Source: Lachnospiraceae bacterium A4 (GTDB lineage: Bacteria; Bacillota; Clostridia; Lachnospirales; Lachnospiraceae). Taken from it: DNA of 64,000 bases. The position numbers and the translations under genes are program-made. The notes below the pieces were generated by a model. It saw only the letters and a program-made list of their open reading frames with translations, was not told the DNA's origin and searched no databases. The stretch is from the NCBI GenBank assembly GCA_000403215.2, contig KE159527.1:320114-384113 (forward strand), read 5' to 3'. Positions within the stretch are counted from its first letter, which is position 1; each line of letters starts with the position of its first letter. Of this stretch, positions 56,548-64,000 are shown piece by piece.

Positions 56548-57543
56548 GTAATCGGACACAAGTCGGACTGCAATTTCCTTTGCCGCAGCGCTGGTGACAT
56601 TCTGATTGTCTGTCCTGCCAAGGTACACGCAGAAATAAACAGTTTTCTCCTCCGACGGCTTCTCCGCAAAGCCTGTAAACCATGCGTCAACCGTGACACC
56701 GCCGGTCTTGCCCATTCCTGTCTTTCCATAGATTTTGACTGGCGCTTCATCCTGCTCTGCCACCAGCATCACCTGCCGCAGTGTCTCCCTTGTCTTTTCT
56801 GAATAGACAGAAGTCTCCCCAAAAATGCGCGCCATCACTTCTGTCTGTTCTTTGGGAGAAATGAGCAGAGACGATTCAAGCCAAAAGCCCGTCAACGCAC
56901 GATGATTGTTATTGGTGTTGAGACGCCCCTCCCAGTCGGAAATATCGCAGTTGCCATAGTGAAGCCTGTTCAGCTCTGACTGCATGGTCTCCTGTCCGAC
57001 TGTATCAATTAATTCCCTGAAATACCAGACGCAAGATGTGCGGAAGGCATCTTGAAAGCCGATATCACGATTCCAGTCCTGATTCCAGAATACCTCGCCA
57101 CTCCATGTCCTCGTAGAATCCTCTGGTTCAAGAAAACCGTTTTCCAGTGCAATCAAGGACGAGACAATTTTGAAAGTAGAGCATGGTGACCGTGGTGTTG
57201 TGGCAAGCGTTGTATTATATAGTGTGTACTGACTATCCGCAGCGTCATAAATCACTGCTGCCCCGTTCAATTCGCCAAAATACGCGGACCAGTCAGCTTC
57301 TAAAATAATATCTTGTGTTTTGTTCTGCTGGTTTGTAATTGCTGGCTCCTCTGGATTGTCATTTTCTGTATCGAGTGATGTCTGTATCAGGCTCTCAGAT
57401 TCTTGTACTGTTTCCATTTCCTTGGTCAAATTCTCTTTATTTTTCTCTATCTCTATGTCCGTACTGCGGGCGCAGCCGCCCAAAACCAGCCCGCACAGCA
57501 TAATCCAGCATAACGCCTTTTGAGTAAAATATTGTCTTTTCAT
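56530..57543 (-). CDS. Class D beta-lactamase (lipoprotein)
   Basis: A 337-residue lipoprotein (lipobox LGGC, Cys24) with a 60-residue acidic linker and a class D domain: STFK (122-125; nucleophile Ser122 and carbamylatable Lys125), SCV (170), YGN (196), FWLESSLLISP with the Trp221 common in class D, and KTG (274). It resembles Gram-positive class D enzymes such as the C. difficile CDD type and probably hydrolyses penicillins outside the membrane. GGAGGG precedes the ATG. It starts 34 bp after the PBP2 gene, sharing its BlaI-controlled promoter, and converges on blaR1. Confidence 0.92.
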   Translation of the reverse strand: MKRQYFTQKALCWIMLCGLVLGGCARSTDIEIEKNKENLTKEMETVQESESLIQTSLDTENDNPEEPAITNQQNKTQDIILEADWSAYFGELNGAAVIYDAADSQYTLYNTTLATTPRSPCSTFKIVSSLIALENGFLEPEDSTRTWSGEVFWNQDWNRDIGFQDAFRTSCVWYFRELIDTVGQETMQSELNRLHYGNCDISDWEGRLNTNNNHRALTGFWLESSLLISPKEQTEVMARIFGETSVYSEKTRETLRQVMLVAEQDEAPVKIYGKTGMGKTGGVTVDAWFTGFAEKPSEEKTVYFCVYLGRTDNQNVTSAAAKEIAVRLVSDYLVPES

Positions 57544-57576
57544 ATACAGTTGCCCTCCAATCTATTCGAATCCGTT

Positions 57577-60465
57577 CTAATCTGTACTAGTGTTATCTGC
57601 CTGCACCGCCTCGCCTGTCAAAAGTTCTTCTGGGCTCTTTAAATCAAAATAATATTCGAAAATATTTTTGCCCACTTCTGTCGCGTTGGACGAGCCATAT
57701 CCATTTGCAATTCGTACTGCTACTGCAATCTGCGGCTGGTCACAAGGCGCATATCCGACAAATAGTGCGTGGTCCGGGCGGTTCTTTGCTTCCTGTGCAG
57801 TCCCTGTCTTGCCTGCCACGCTGATTCCCATATTTTTTAACACCGAATTGTTCTGCGCAAACTGCTGCATTCCTGTGTGGACAGTATCCCACACACCCGC
57901 CGGCAGCGCTACCCTGCCTGTCCGCACAGCGTCATTTTCTTTTATCACACCGTCTGCCCCGGAAATTCCTTTGATCAAAGAGAGTGAAAACACATCTCCT
58001 CTGGCGGCGATGGCGCTCACATATCTTGCAAGCTGGACGGTCGCATAATTGTGTGTCCCCTGCCCAATTGCCGAGGGAATGCCGTATTGGTCTGTCACAT
58101 GCGGTTCGGACTCCGTAAGCTCTATCCCAGACTTTTTGTCAAGATAGAACAGTGCCGCGTACTTTTGCAGACAGGCCAGTGTCGTGTTGTCCGCGTATTC
58201 TGTTCCCTGTTTTTCCCCAATGCGGTAGGCAATCTCACACATATAGTCATTGCAGGAAAACTGCAATGCGGTCGGGGCGTTTGCCACCGTGCCGTGTCCT
58301 GAGTGCTTCCAGCAGCGCAGACTTGGCTCTACCTTGTCAAATACACCGTCGCAGAACACAGACGAAGATGGCGAAATCACTCCCTCCTGCAATCCTGCAA
58401 TGATTGTGACTGGCTTTAGTGTTGAGCCAGGCGCCGTTAGCTGCTGTGTCGCCCGGTTATACAATGGAAGGGATAAATCTCTTAACAATTGATTGTAGTA
58501 CGCAGAATCCATCTGGTTTGCCAGACGGTTATTGTCATATCCCGGATAGGATACAAGTGCCAGCACCTTGCCGGTCTGCGGTGCCACCACAACCGCCGAT
58601 GCCGAACAGGGCTCAAGTGCAAGCTGTGCCGGTGTAATCTCCAAATGCTCTATTTTCTTTTTCATGAATCCATAGGCATCCAGTCTGCCCGACATGAAAT
58701 TCTCATAATCCTCATCTGTCTCCGACAAGATTTTCTGGTCATACAAAAGTCTGCAAATATCTTTTCCCGTAATCTTGTCCTCGAACAGCAGCCATTGAAA
58801 CAGTATTTTGTCAAATTCCTTATCCTCTGATAACTGCTTTAAGACAGTCTCCACCAGCAGCGCATACATCTCCTGCGTTGTATAATATCCCGGTGCTGAA
58901 TCCACAAGCCCAGTCTCTGTCCAGCCCTTTTCAATTGCGCGCATAAAAAGTGCTTTGACACTGGTGTCCTTTCGTTTTTCCCATATCTGATAAACCGCAT
59001 CTTCTTTTATAATCCCCGTCTTTTGCACAATATAAGACAGATACGCCTGCATCTCCTCCGAGAACTGGTCAAACCGCATTGTCTCCTGAAACAGTGCTTC
59101 CGACAATGCCTGCTGCACCTCCTTTCGTTTGGCGTCCAGCGCTGCCGCCATGCTTTGTTCCAAGCTGGTCGCATCCGGCTGCCAAAAGGCTTCCAGACGA
59201 ATGACATGATTCTCAATCAGCGCCAGATATACATCGTAGACTGGAATGCGAATCTGGGAGGAATCCGAAATACGGGACGTGTCAAAACGTTTTGCGTTGA
59301 GCAGCTTGCTGGCAAGAATCCCCGCAAGCTCTTGCTCAAGAATACGATAAATCACCGTCTGCAGGTTTTTGTCAATGGAGAGATATACATCCCTGCCGCT
59401 CACAGTCTCCTGAAGCACAGTCTCCTCACCGACGATTTTCCCGCGGTTATTGACGGTAATCTGCCGCTCTCCGTCCGTTCCCTGCAAATGGCTCTCAAGA
59501 TATTGTTCAATGCCCGCCTTGCCGACAACGGAAGCCGCTGTATATTTTTTATCCGAACTTGCGTACTGTTCCAGCTCATCTGATGAAATCTTTCCAGTAT
59601 ACCCCAGAATATGTGAAAATGCCTCGCCGCCTGTGTAAACCCGTTTCCAATCCTCGCTGAGGCCAACGCCTGTCAGTGAAACGCTGTTTTCCAGAATATA
59701 CGCCGCGGTTTGTTCCTTCACGTCCTCTGCTACAATGACAGGCACATATTTTTTATAGTCATTCAGCGAAAGCATGTAGCGGATTCCAAGTATCGCCAAA
59801 ACTTCCCCTGCGGTATATGAACCGGTTAGCTGATAGTTTTGCAGCTCTTCTTCAGTATATGCCTGTCTGCCCTCTCCGTACAGTCCAAACTTTGTATTGG
59901 ACGAAAGATACTCCACCAATGCATCTGCACTCATTTCCCGCTGCTTGGGCGTCATGTCCTCCGGATTTGCCTTGCCAAAAATATCAGCCTTAAATCTGGC
60001 AAGTGCAGCGCCTGATACCGTATATATATAATGACTGTCCGCACCTGCCGCGATTTTTAAGCCATTGTTGATGGTTTCATGGTTTTCTTCCAGCTTTCTT
60101 ACAACACGGTAAATGATGCTGTTGAGCATTAGCTGGCGCTCGCGGTTTGAGGCGTAGACCCCCTCGTCGGTCATCGTAATCTTGTAAGCCAGCTCATTAT
60201 ACGCCAGAATCTCACCGTTACAGTCATATATCGTGCCCCGCGTATTCTTGTCCCTGATTGTTCTGGTAATTTTGAGTTCATAGTCTTGGACATATTTCTC
60301 ACCGTTTACGATCTGTAAATCCCACAAGCGGCAGAATAATAACACCAAAAGCGCTGCAAAGACCACTTGCAGTATACCAACTCTGACAGATGTGCTGGCT
60401 TTTTCACTATTTTTTATGCTTTGGAAAGTCCTCTTGTGCAATTGGATTTTTTGCAAAAATATCAT
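57577..60465 (-). CDS. PBP2-type class B penicillin-binding protein
   Basis: A 962-residue peptidoglycan transpeptidase: transmembrane helix about 30-50, dimerisation domain with RGTIYDCNGEILA, and a transpeptidase domain with GSTLKP (Ser681, Lys684), SCN (about 737) and AGKTGTAQ. An insertion of about 240 residues (370-610) lies between the first strand of the catalytic domain and the SxxK motif, as in other clostridial PBP2-like proteins. The ATG at 60465 follows AGGGAG; a longer frame starts inside the promoter. With two BlaI operators at the promoter, it is probably made on beta-lactam exposure as a substitute transpeptidase together with the beta-lactamase. Confidence 0.92.
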   Translation of the reverse strand: MIFLQKIQLHKRTFQSIKNSEKASTSVRVGILQVVFAALLVLLFCRLWDLQIVNGEKYVQDYELKITRTIRDKNTRGTIYDCNGEILAYNELAYKITMTDEGVYASNRERQLMLNSIIYRVVRKLEENHETINNGLKIAAGADSHYIYTVSGAALARFKADIFGKANPEDMTPKQREMSADALVEYLSSNTKFGLYGEGRQAYTEEELQNYQLTGSYTAGEVLAILGIRYMLSLNDYKKYVPVIVAEDVKEQTAAYILENSVSLTGVGLSEDWKRVYTGGEAFSHILGYTGKISSDELEQYASSDKKYTAASVVGKAGIEQYLESHLQGTDGERQITVNNRGKIVGEETVLQETVSGRDVYLSIDKNLQTVIYRILEQELAGILASKLLNAKRFDTSRISDSSQIRIPVYDVYLALIENHVIRLEAFWQPDATSLEQSMAAALDAKRKEVQQALSEALFQETMRFDQFSEEMQAYLSYIVQKTGIIKEDAVYQIWEKRKDTSVKALFMRAIEKGWTETGLVDSAPGYYTTQEMYALLVETVLKQLSEDKEFDKILFQWLLFEDKITGKDICRLLYDQKILSETDEDYENFMSGRLDAYGFMKKKIEHLEITPAQLALEPCSASAVVVAPQTGKVLALVSYPGYDNNRLANQMDSAYYNQLLRDLSLPLYNRATQQLTAPGSTLKPVTIIAGLQEGVISPSSSVFCDGVFDKVEPSLRCWKHSGHGTVANAPTALQFSCNDYMCEIAYRIGEKQGTEYADNTTLACLQKYAALFYLDKKSGIELTESEPHVTDQYGIPSAIGQGTHNYATVQLARYVSAIAARGDVFSLSLIKGISGADGVIKENDAVRTGRVALPAGVWDTVHTGMQQFAQNNSVLKNMGISVAGKTGTAQEAKNRPDHALFVGYAPCDQPQIAVAVRIANGYGSSNATEVGKNIFEYYFDLKSPEELLTGEAVQADNTSTD

Positions 60466-60502
60466 AATTTTATCACTCCCTGCCTGCTGTGCTGTTTTAA
60501 CT

Positions 60503-60549
60503 ATTACATTTGTAAGATTTGTTGGAATAATATTACAACAGTAAGATTT
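60503..60549 (-). promoter_or_regulatory. Two BlaI-type operators
   Basis: ATTACATTTGTAAGATTT (60503-60520) and ATTACAACAGTAAGATTT (60532-60549) are direct repeats. Each contains a TTACA-N2/3-GTAA dyad like the BlaI/MecI box TACA-N2-TGTA. The second overlaps the -10 box and the spacer, and the first lies just downstream of the -10, so repressor binding would block transcription of PBP2 and beta-lactamase. Confidence 0.8.
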
Positions 60550-60558
60550 TGAAGTCAA
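60530..60558 (-). promoter_or_regulatory. Promoter of the PBP2-beta-lactamase operon
   Basis: Minus-strand TTGACT (60558-60553), 17-bp spacer, TAATAT (60535-60530). Confidence 0.8.
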
Positions 60559-60595
60559 GTGTTTTTCACAAATTTATTAAGACTTTACACCTCAG

Positions 60596-60806
60596 GTGCT
60601 GGCTCGTCATATCCTTGCATCGGAAACCGTGATTCTGTACAAATCCGTGGAATTGTATGAACAGCAAAGCTCATCGTATTTTACAATGGTGAAAATGATA
60701 CTGAGGACGAGGTAATCCTGCGCCTCTCCGATGCCTTTAAAGAAAAAATCCGCCAGAATATACGTGCCAGATACAGAGAAAACAAAGAACAGCTCAAAGA
60801 ATGTAG
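60596..60806 (+). pseudogene. Remnant of an Rpn/PD-(D/E)XK transposase-like gene
   Basis: In the 420 bp between the PBP2 promoter and the next gene, the plus strand reads VFYNGENDTEDEVILRLSDAF in one frame. This resembles the conserved FYNG...LSDAF stretch of Rpn family recombination-promoting nucleases. An upstream piece (LASETVILYKSVELYEQ) is in another frame. No start codon or ribosome binding site is present and the frame is broken, so it looks like a decayed fragment. Confidence 0.4.
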
Positions 60807-60807
60807 A

Positions 60808-60834
60808 AAGGGGCTGCTAAACCGCCAGCCCCTT
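60808..60834. terminator. Terminator between the vWA gene and the gene remnant
   Basis: AAGGGGCTG (60808-60816) pairs with CAGCCCCTT (60826-60834). T-rich sequence follows on the plus strand; the minus strand ends CCCCTTTC. Probably ends the vWA operon. Nothing further is seen in 60835-60979. Confidence 0.6.
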
Positions 60835-60979
60835 ATTTTGTTTTCACTCAATATACGAAAGACAGACTCAAATCCTTTCATAAAAATAATAAATATTGCT
60901 TTATATGCAATTAGGCTAAACTCATTAAACTTCGCCAGATGCAGTTATAGTATCCAATTGCTTTAAACTGCTCCATCTT

Positions 60980-63900
60980 TTATTCCTCTGTTTTTTGAAC
61001 TGGCTGATTGCGCTCCTCCCGTTTCTTTAGAAGCTGCGAGGTATCCAGTGTATTTTGTTCCCGAGACTGTCTGCGTTTCTTTTTCTGTGTCACTGCGTTT
61101 CTAACAGTCTGTCTCTGTGCTGTGCCTGACATATTGCCGCTTGGTGTCTCATAATCTGTATTTACAGGCATCTTCTGTTCTTTTATGTGCCTGACAGCCG
61201 CTGGGAACGGCAGCCGTTTTGGCACATACTGAAGCCGGCGCATCGCCACATCTGCCAGAAACAGCACGAGCGCAAACGCCAGCAGCCAGTTTGTCAGCGG
61301 ATAGCCCGCTCTCTCACCTGCCGCGATTCGTGTCCAGAGCTTCTCTTTCCCGGTGAGCAGCCTGCCATACTGTTCTGCGAATTTTAAATAAGACGCTGCG
61401 CTCACATCAAATTTATATTCGTCTGAGAACTGTACCGCAGCGGCAGTCGTCATATAGTTCTGGATTTCGCCGCCCTTTGTGCGGCATATATTAAAATGAT
61501 ACAAGCCCGCCTGTGGTGTGGAAATCTTCGCGCTATAACTTCCCGGCGCCGATGCACGCAGCCTCTCCTCCGTCTTTTCTTCGCTGGGATTTATGACTGT
61601 CACCATGATTTCTGTCCCGCTGTCAAAATCCTCTGTCCGATATAAAATCTCTGTCTGGTCTCCCGCTGTCACCACCTCCACGCGGTCCTCACCTAAATTC
61701 GTGTTTCCAGTGGTATAATCCACGATGCGTTTCCAGAGCTGTACATAGTCCTCCTGTCCTGCAAAGGCGCCGCTCCACTCCCCTGTGACATCGCTGTTCC
61801 ATGCGGCGCTCCTCCCCAGCCCATACTGCCATACAGTGAGAAGCGGGTCCCCTTTTTCACCGGAAACAATCACCGGATTTGAGGCAGTTTTTGGCGTCGC
61901 GGCAACATATCCATACAATGCTGGCCAGCCGTCTGCAAAAAGGTTTGCCGTCAGCTCATGTCCACCCTGTACCGCCAGTGAAAATACTCCATTTTGAATA
62001 TAGCTGTCACTGCCCAGAAAGACCTCCTGTGCAAAAATCCGCGGAATATCACTGGAACTATCCGAATAATAATACCTGCCGCCGCACATGTCAGCCAACT
62101 GCTCAAGCGTTTTTTGGTCTGCGCCCTCGCCCACTGCCACAGTGGAAAGTGTGATGCCGCTGCCTGCGTAATCGCTGATAATATCCGAGTAATCTTTCGT
62201 TTCACCCATTCCGTCAGTCAAGAGCACAACATGTCTGACAGATGCAGGATTATTTGAAAGAACGTTATAAGCCTCCCTAAGTGCAGGTTTGATCGTCGTG
62301 CCGCCGCCCTCCTCAATCTGCCAAAGCTGGTCCTTGATTGCCTGCTTATCGTCTGCCTGCCGAAGCGCTGTCTGCCATTGATACCAGTCATCGAATGTTA
62401 AGATGCCCACGTAGTCCGAATCGCCCAGATTGTCAACTGCCACCTCTGCGGCGCGGACTGCCATGTCCAGATTGGTGAGCCGTCTGCCATCTACAGAGCT
62501 GCTCATGCTGCCAGAACGGTCAATTACCATGACCATCGCCATTGAAGGAATCTCATTAAAGCTCCTAAGCTGCATCTCTACTGGAAGCACCGTCTCGAGC
62601 ACGGTATCGCGGTATCCGCCCAGCGCATAGCTGTTTTCTCCGCCACAGCAGACAAAACCACAGCCGTAATCCTTTACATAGGTTTCCAGATTTGCCAGAA
62701 ACCCGTCCGGCAGCTCATCAATATAAGTGTCCACCAATATCATCGCCTTGTATTCCAGCATGGCATTGATCTCATTGGGGGCATTCAGCGCCGAAACCAT
62801 GCTGTAATTGCATCCTGCCGCATTTAATACAGACGCAAAGCCTGATGTATCGCTCTCCTGTCCTGAGATCACCAGCACACTGGGCGGCATCTCCACGATG
62901 GAATACGCGTTATAAGAATCATTCTCCGCGCAGGTATCGCCCTGCGCCTGCACCTGTACACGGAGCGTTTCCATAGAATTTCTTCCAGCCTCTGCATTCA
63001 CCTGCGCGCTGAACACAAAACGGTTGCGCCCCTTGTTCAGATGCACGTTATTCGCCGCTGTCTGCCTGCTCCCATCATAGAGCGCAAGAACTGCCTCCGT
63101 GTCAAAATTGCTCTCCACCAGCACCGTGATCGAATACTTGTCACCGGGATAAAGGTACGACGGCAAAACTACGCTGTCAATATAGGCGTCTGGCTTTTCC
63201 TCCTGCGAAAACAGCAGCGTCAGAAACTCTGCCCGGCTTGCCGTCAGCGCCTGTGCCATATTGCGAATGTCTCCTCTTGTCTCTTTGCCGTCTGTGAGCA
63301 CTACAAGGCGCTTGCTGTACTCCGCCGGAATCATCATCAGCGCCTTCGACACGGCCTCCTCAAAATTTGTCGCCGTTTTCTCCGGCACTGTCATCAGCCC
63401 GGCATAATGCTTCTCACTTGTCAAAAACTGCTCGACCAGCGTATTTTTTCCAAATGTCACAATCCCATAGACATTTCCAGCAGGCATATGGCTGACAGCC
63501 TCCGCCAGATACTCCTCCATCTCCCCAATGTGTGCCTCATTACTGTTGGAATAATCCACCACAAACACCGTGGCGGTCTGGCTGCTTCCCTTGTATAAAC
63601 GTACTCCGGACAATGCAAGAAAAATACAGAATACCAAACAGCCTCTCACTGCCAGATAAAATCTTCCACGATAGCGCATCTGGCGCACATAGACCACCCA
63701 CTCTAAAACCAGCAGCGCCAGCACAATAATCAAAAAGAGTGTTCTAAGTGTCCGCTTGACCTTCTGAAGCCCAAGTCCGCCTGTGCCGCTCACAGATTCT
63801 GCTTCCTTCCTGCCATCGGACTCTGTAGCCGTCTGAAAGCGCACCACATAAGACTCTTGACTGTTTTCCTTGCCGATGCTGTAAACGCCCGCTTTGGAAG

Positions 63901-64000
63901 GCCGGCTGTCAAACTGGGTTCTGTCGAGCTCTGCCCACGGCTGCAGCAAGATCTCCTCGCCCGCATAACAAACCGTTGAGGAAAGCCATGATGTATCTGT
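60980..64000 (-). CDS. Large membrane protein with two vWA domains (5' end outside the window)
   Basis: At least 1006 residues; the frame is open to the window edge, so the start is not seen. A transmembrane helix pair (about 75-130 from TTG 63949) is followed by a first vWA-like domain with DYSNS (DxSxS) and LTDGKETRGD, an Ig-like stretch, a glutamine-amidotransferase-like segment (GCGFVCCGGENSYALGGY), a second vWA domain with intact MIDAS (VIDRSGSMS, LTDGMGET), then beta domains, a C-terminal helix (NWLLAFALVLFLADVAM) and a basic tail. This layout occurs in clostridial BatA-like surface complexes; the partner genes would lie beyond the edge. Function unknown. Confidence 0.85.
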   Translation of the reverse strand, partial: TDTSWLSSTVCYAGEEILLQPWAELDRTQFDSRPSKAGVYSIGKENSQESYVVRFQTATESDGRKEAESVSGTGGLGLQKVKRTLRTLFLIIVLALLVLEWVVYVRQMRYRGRFYLAVRGCLVFCIFLALSGVRLYKGSSQTATVFVVDYSNSNEAHIGEMEEYLAEAVSHMPAGNVYGIVTFGKNTLVEQFLTSEKHYAGLMTVPEKTATNFEEAVSKALMMIPAEYSKRLVVLTDGKETRGDIRNMAQALTASRAEFLTLLFSQEEKPDAYIDSVVLPSYLYPGDKYSITVLVESNFDTEAVLALYDGSRQTAANNVHLNKGRNRFVFSAQVNAEAGRNSMETLRVQVQAQGDTCAENDSYNAYSIVEMPPSVLVISGQESDTSGFASVLNAAGCNYSMVSALNAPNEINAMLEYKAMILVDTYIDELPDGFLANLETYVKDYGCGFVCCGGENSYALGGYRDTVLETVLPVEMQLRSFNEIPSMAMVMVIDRSGSMSSSVDGRRLTNLDMAVRAAEVAVDNLGDSDYVGILTFDDWYQWQTALRQADDKQAIKDQLWQIEEGGGTTIKPALREAYNVLSNNPASVRHVVLLTDGMGETKDYSDIISDYAGSGITLSTVAVGEGADQKTLEQLADMCGGRYYYSDSSSDIPRIFAQEVFLGSDSYIQNGVFSLAVQGGHELTANLFADGWPALYGYVAATPKTASNPVIVSGEKGDPLLTVWQYGLGRSAAWNSDVTGEWSGAFAGQEDYVQLWKRIVDYTTGNTNLGEDRVEVVTAGDQTEILYRTEDFDSGTEIMVTVINPSEEKTEERLRASAPGSYSAKISTPQAGLYHFNICRTKGGEIQNYMTTAAAVQFSDEYKFDVSAASYLKFAEQYGRLLTGKEKLWTRIAAGERAGYPLTNWLLAFALVLFLADVAMRRLQYVPKRLPFPAAVRHIKEQKMPVNTDYETPSGNMSGTAQRQTVRNAVTQKKKRRQSREQNTLDTSQLLKKREERNQPVQKTEE

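Noticed and set aside
60681-60881. A 66-codon minus-strand frame in the gap after the vWA gene
   Set aside because: It crosses the terminator at 60808-60834 and is antisense to the Rpn-like remnant, which has the recognisable residues.

Overview
The window reads as the chromosome of an anaerobic Firmicute, most likely a Lachnospiraceae-type clostridium. This rests on the protein families (clostridial class D beta-lactamase with BlaI/BlaR1, long clostridial PBP2, AAA-ATPase-like/PD-(D/E)XK proteins, DUF3990, DUF5104 and DUF6033 proteins, CmpB-type membrane protein), strong Shine-Dalgarno sites, and TTGACA/TATAAT promoters. No species can be named from sequence alone.

Left end (1-7.5 kb): a compact 4.3 kb integrated mobilizable element carries a MobV relaxase, a candidate oriT, a HTH excisionase, an Xre repressor and a tyrosine integrase. 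Comparing its ends shows a 7-bp direct repeat (920-926 and 5228-5234). Removing the element joins an ATG and five codons at the right end, in frame, to an open frame at the left end. The element therefore appears to have inserted near the start of a gene of unknown function. Beyond it lie a short QueG-like Fe-S protein, a lipoprotein flanked by about 50-bp imperfect inverted repeats, and tRNA-Leu(AAG).

7.5-17.3 kb: six tightly packed minus-strand genes look like one operon: 2H phosphoesterase, DUF3990 (ADP-ribosyltransferase-like), its probable partner, GH31, GH42 and the RNA 2'-phosphotransferase KptA. KptA and 2H cyclic phosphodiesterases act consecutively in known NAD-dependent 2'-phosphate removal, so this mixture with glycosidases is the most unusual gene set here. 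A divergent unknown gene and an atypical ferredoxin-type aldo/keto reductase follow.

17.3-34.6 kb: an AAA/PD-(D/E)XK protein, an ABC efflux pair with its two-component system, a HIT protein, lipoproteins, enolase (with an insertion), CapA-like protein, GpmI, and a beta-CASP metallo-hydrolase with a repeat-bearing C-terminal half.

34.6-47 kb: a heterodimeric multidrug ABC exporter preceded by a 27-codon leader peptide and a terminator (BmrB-BmrCD-like attenuation); thiamine pyrophosphokinase; a chemoreceptor paired with a solute-binding protein; a PaaK-like protein with a degenerate nucleotide-binding motif; and a diguanylate cyclase.

47-51.6 kb: small proteins of unknown function plus a flotillin. 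One, FliD-like in part, has a good sigma-28 promoter.

51.7-64 kb: a beta-lactam response region. A chemoreceptor, an FMN-binding lipoprotein, BlaI and BlaR1 form one operon, convergent with a PBP2-beta-lactamase operon whose promoter carries two BlaI-type operators. The window ends inside a large membrane protein with two vWA domains.
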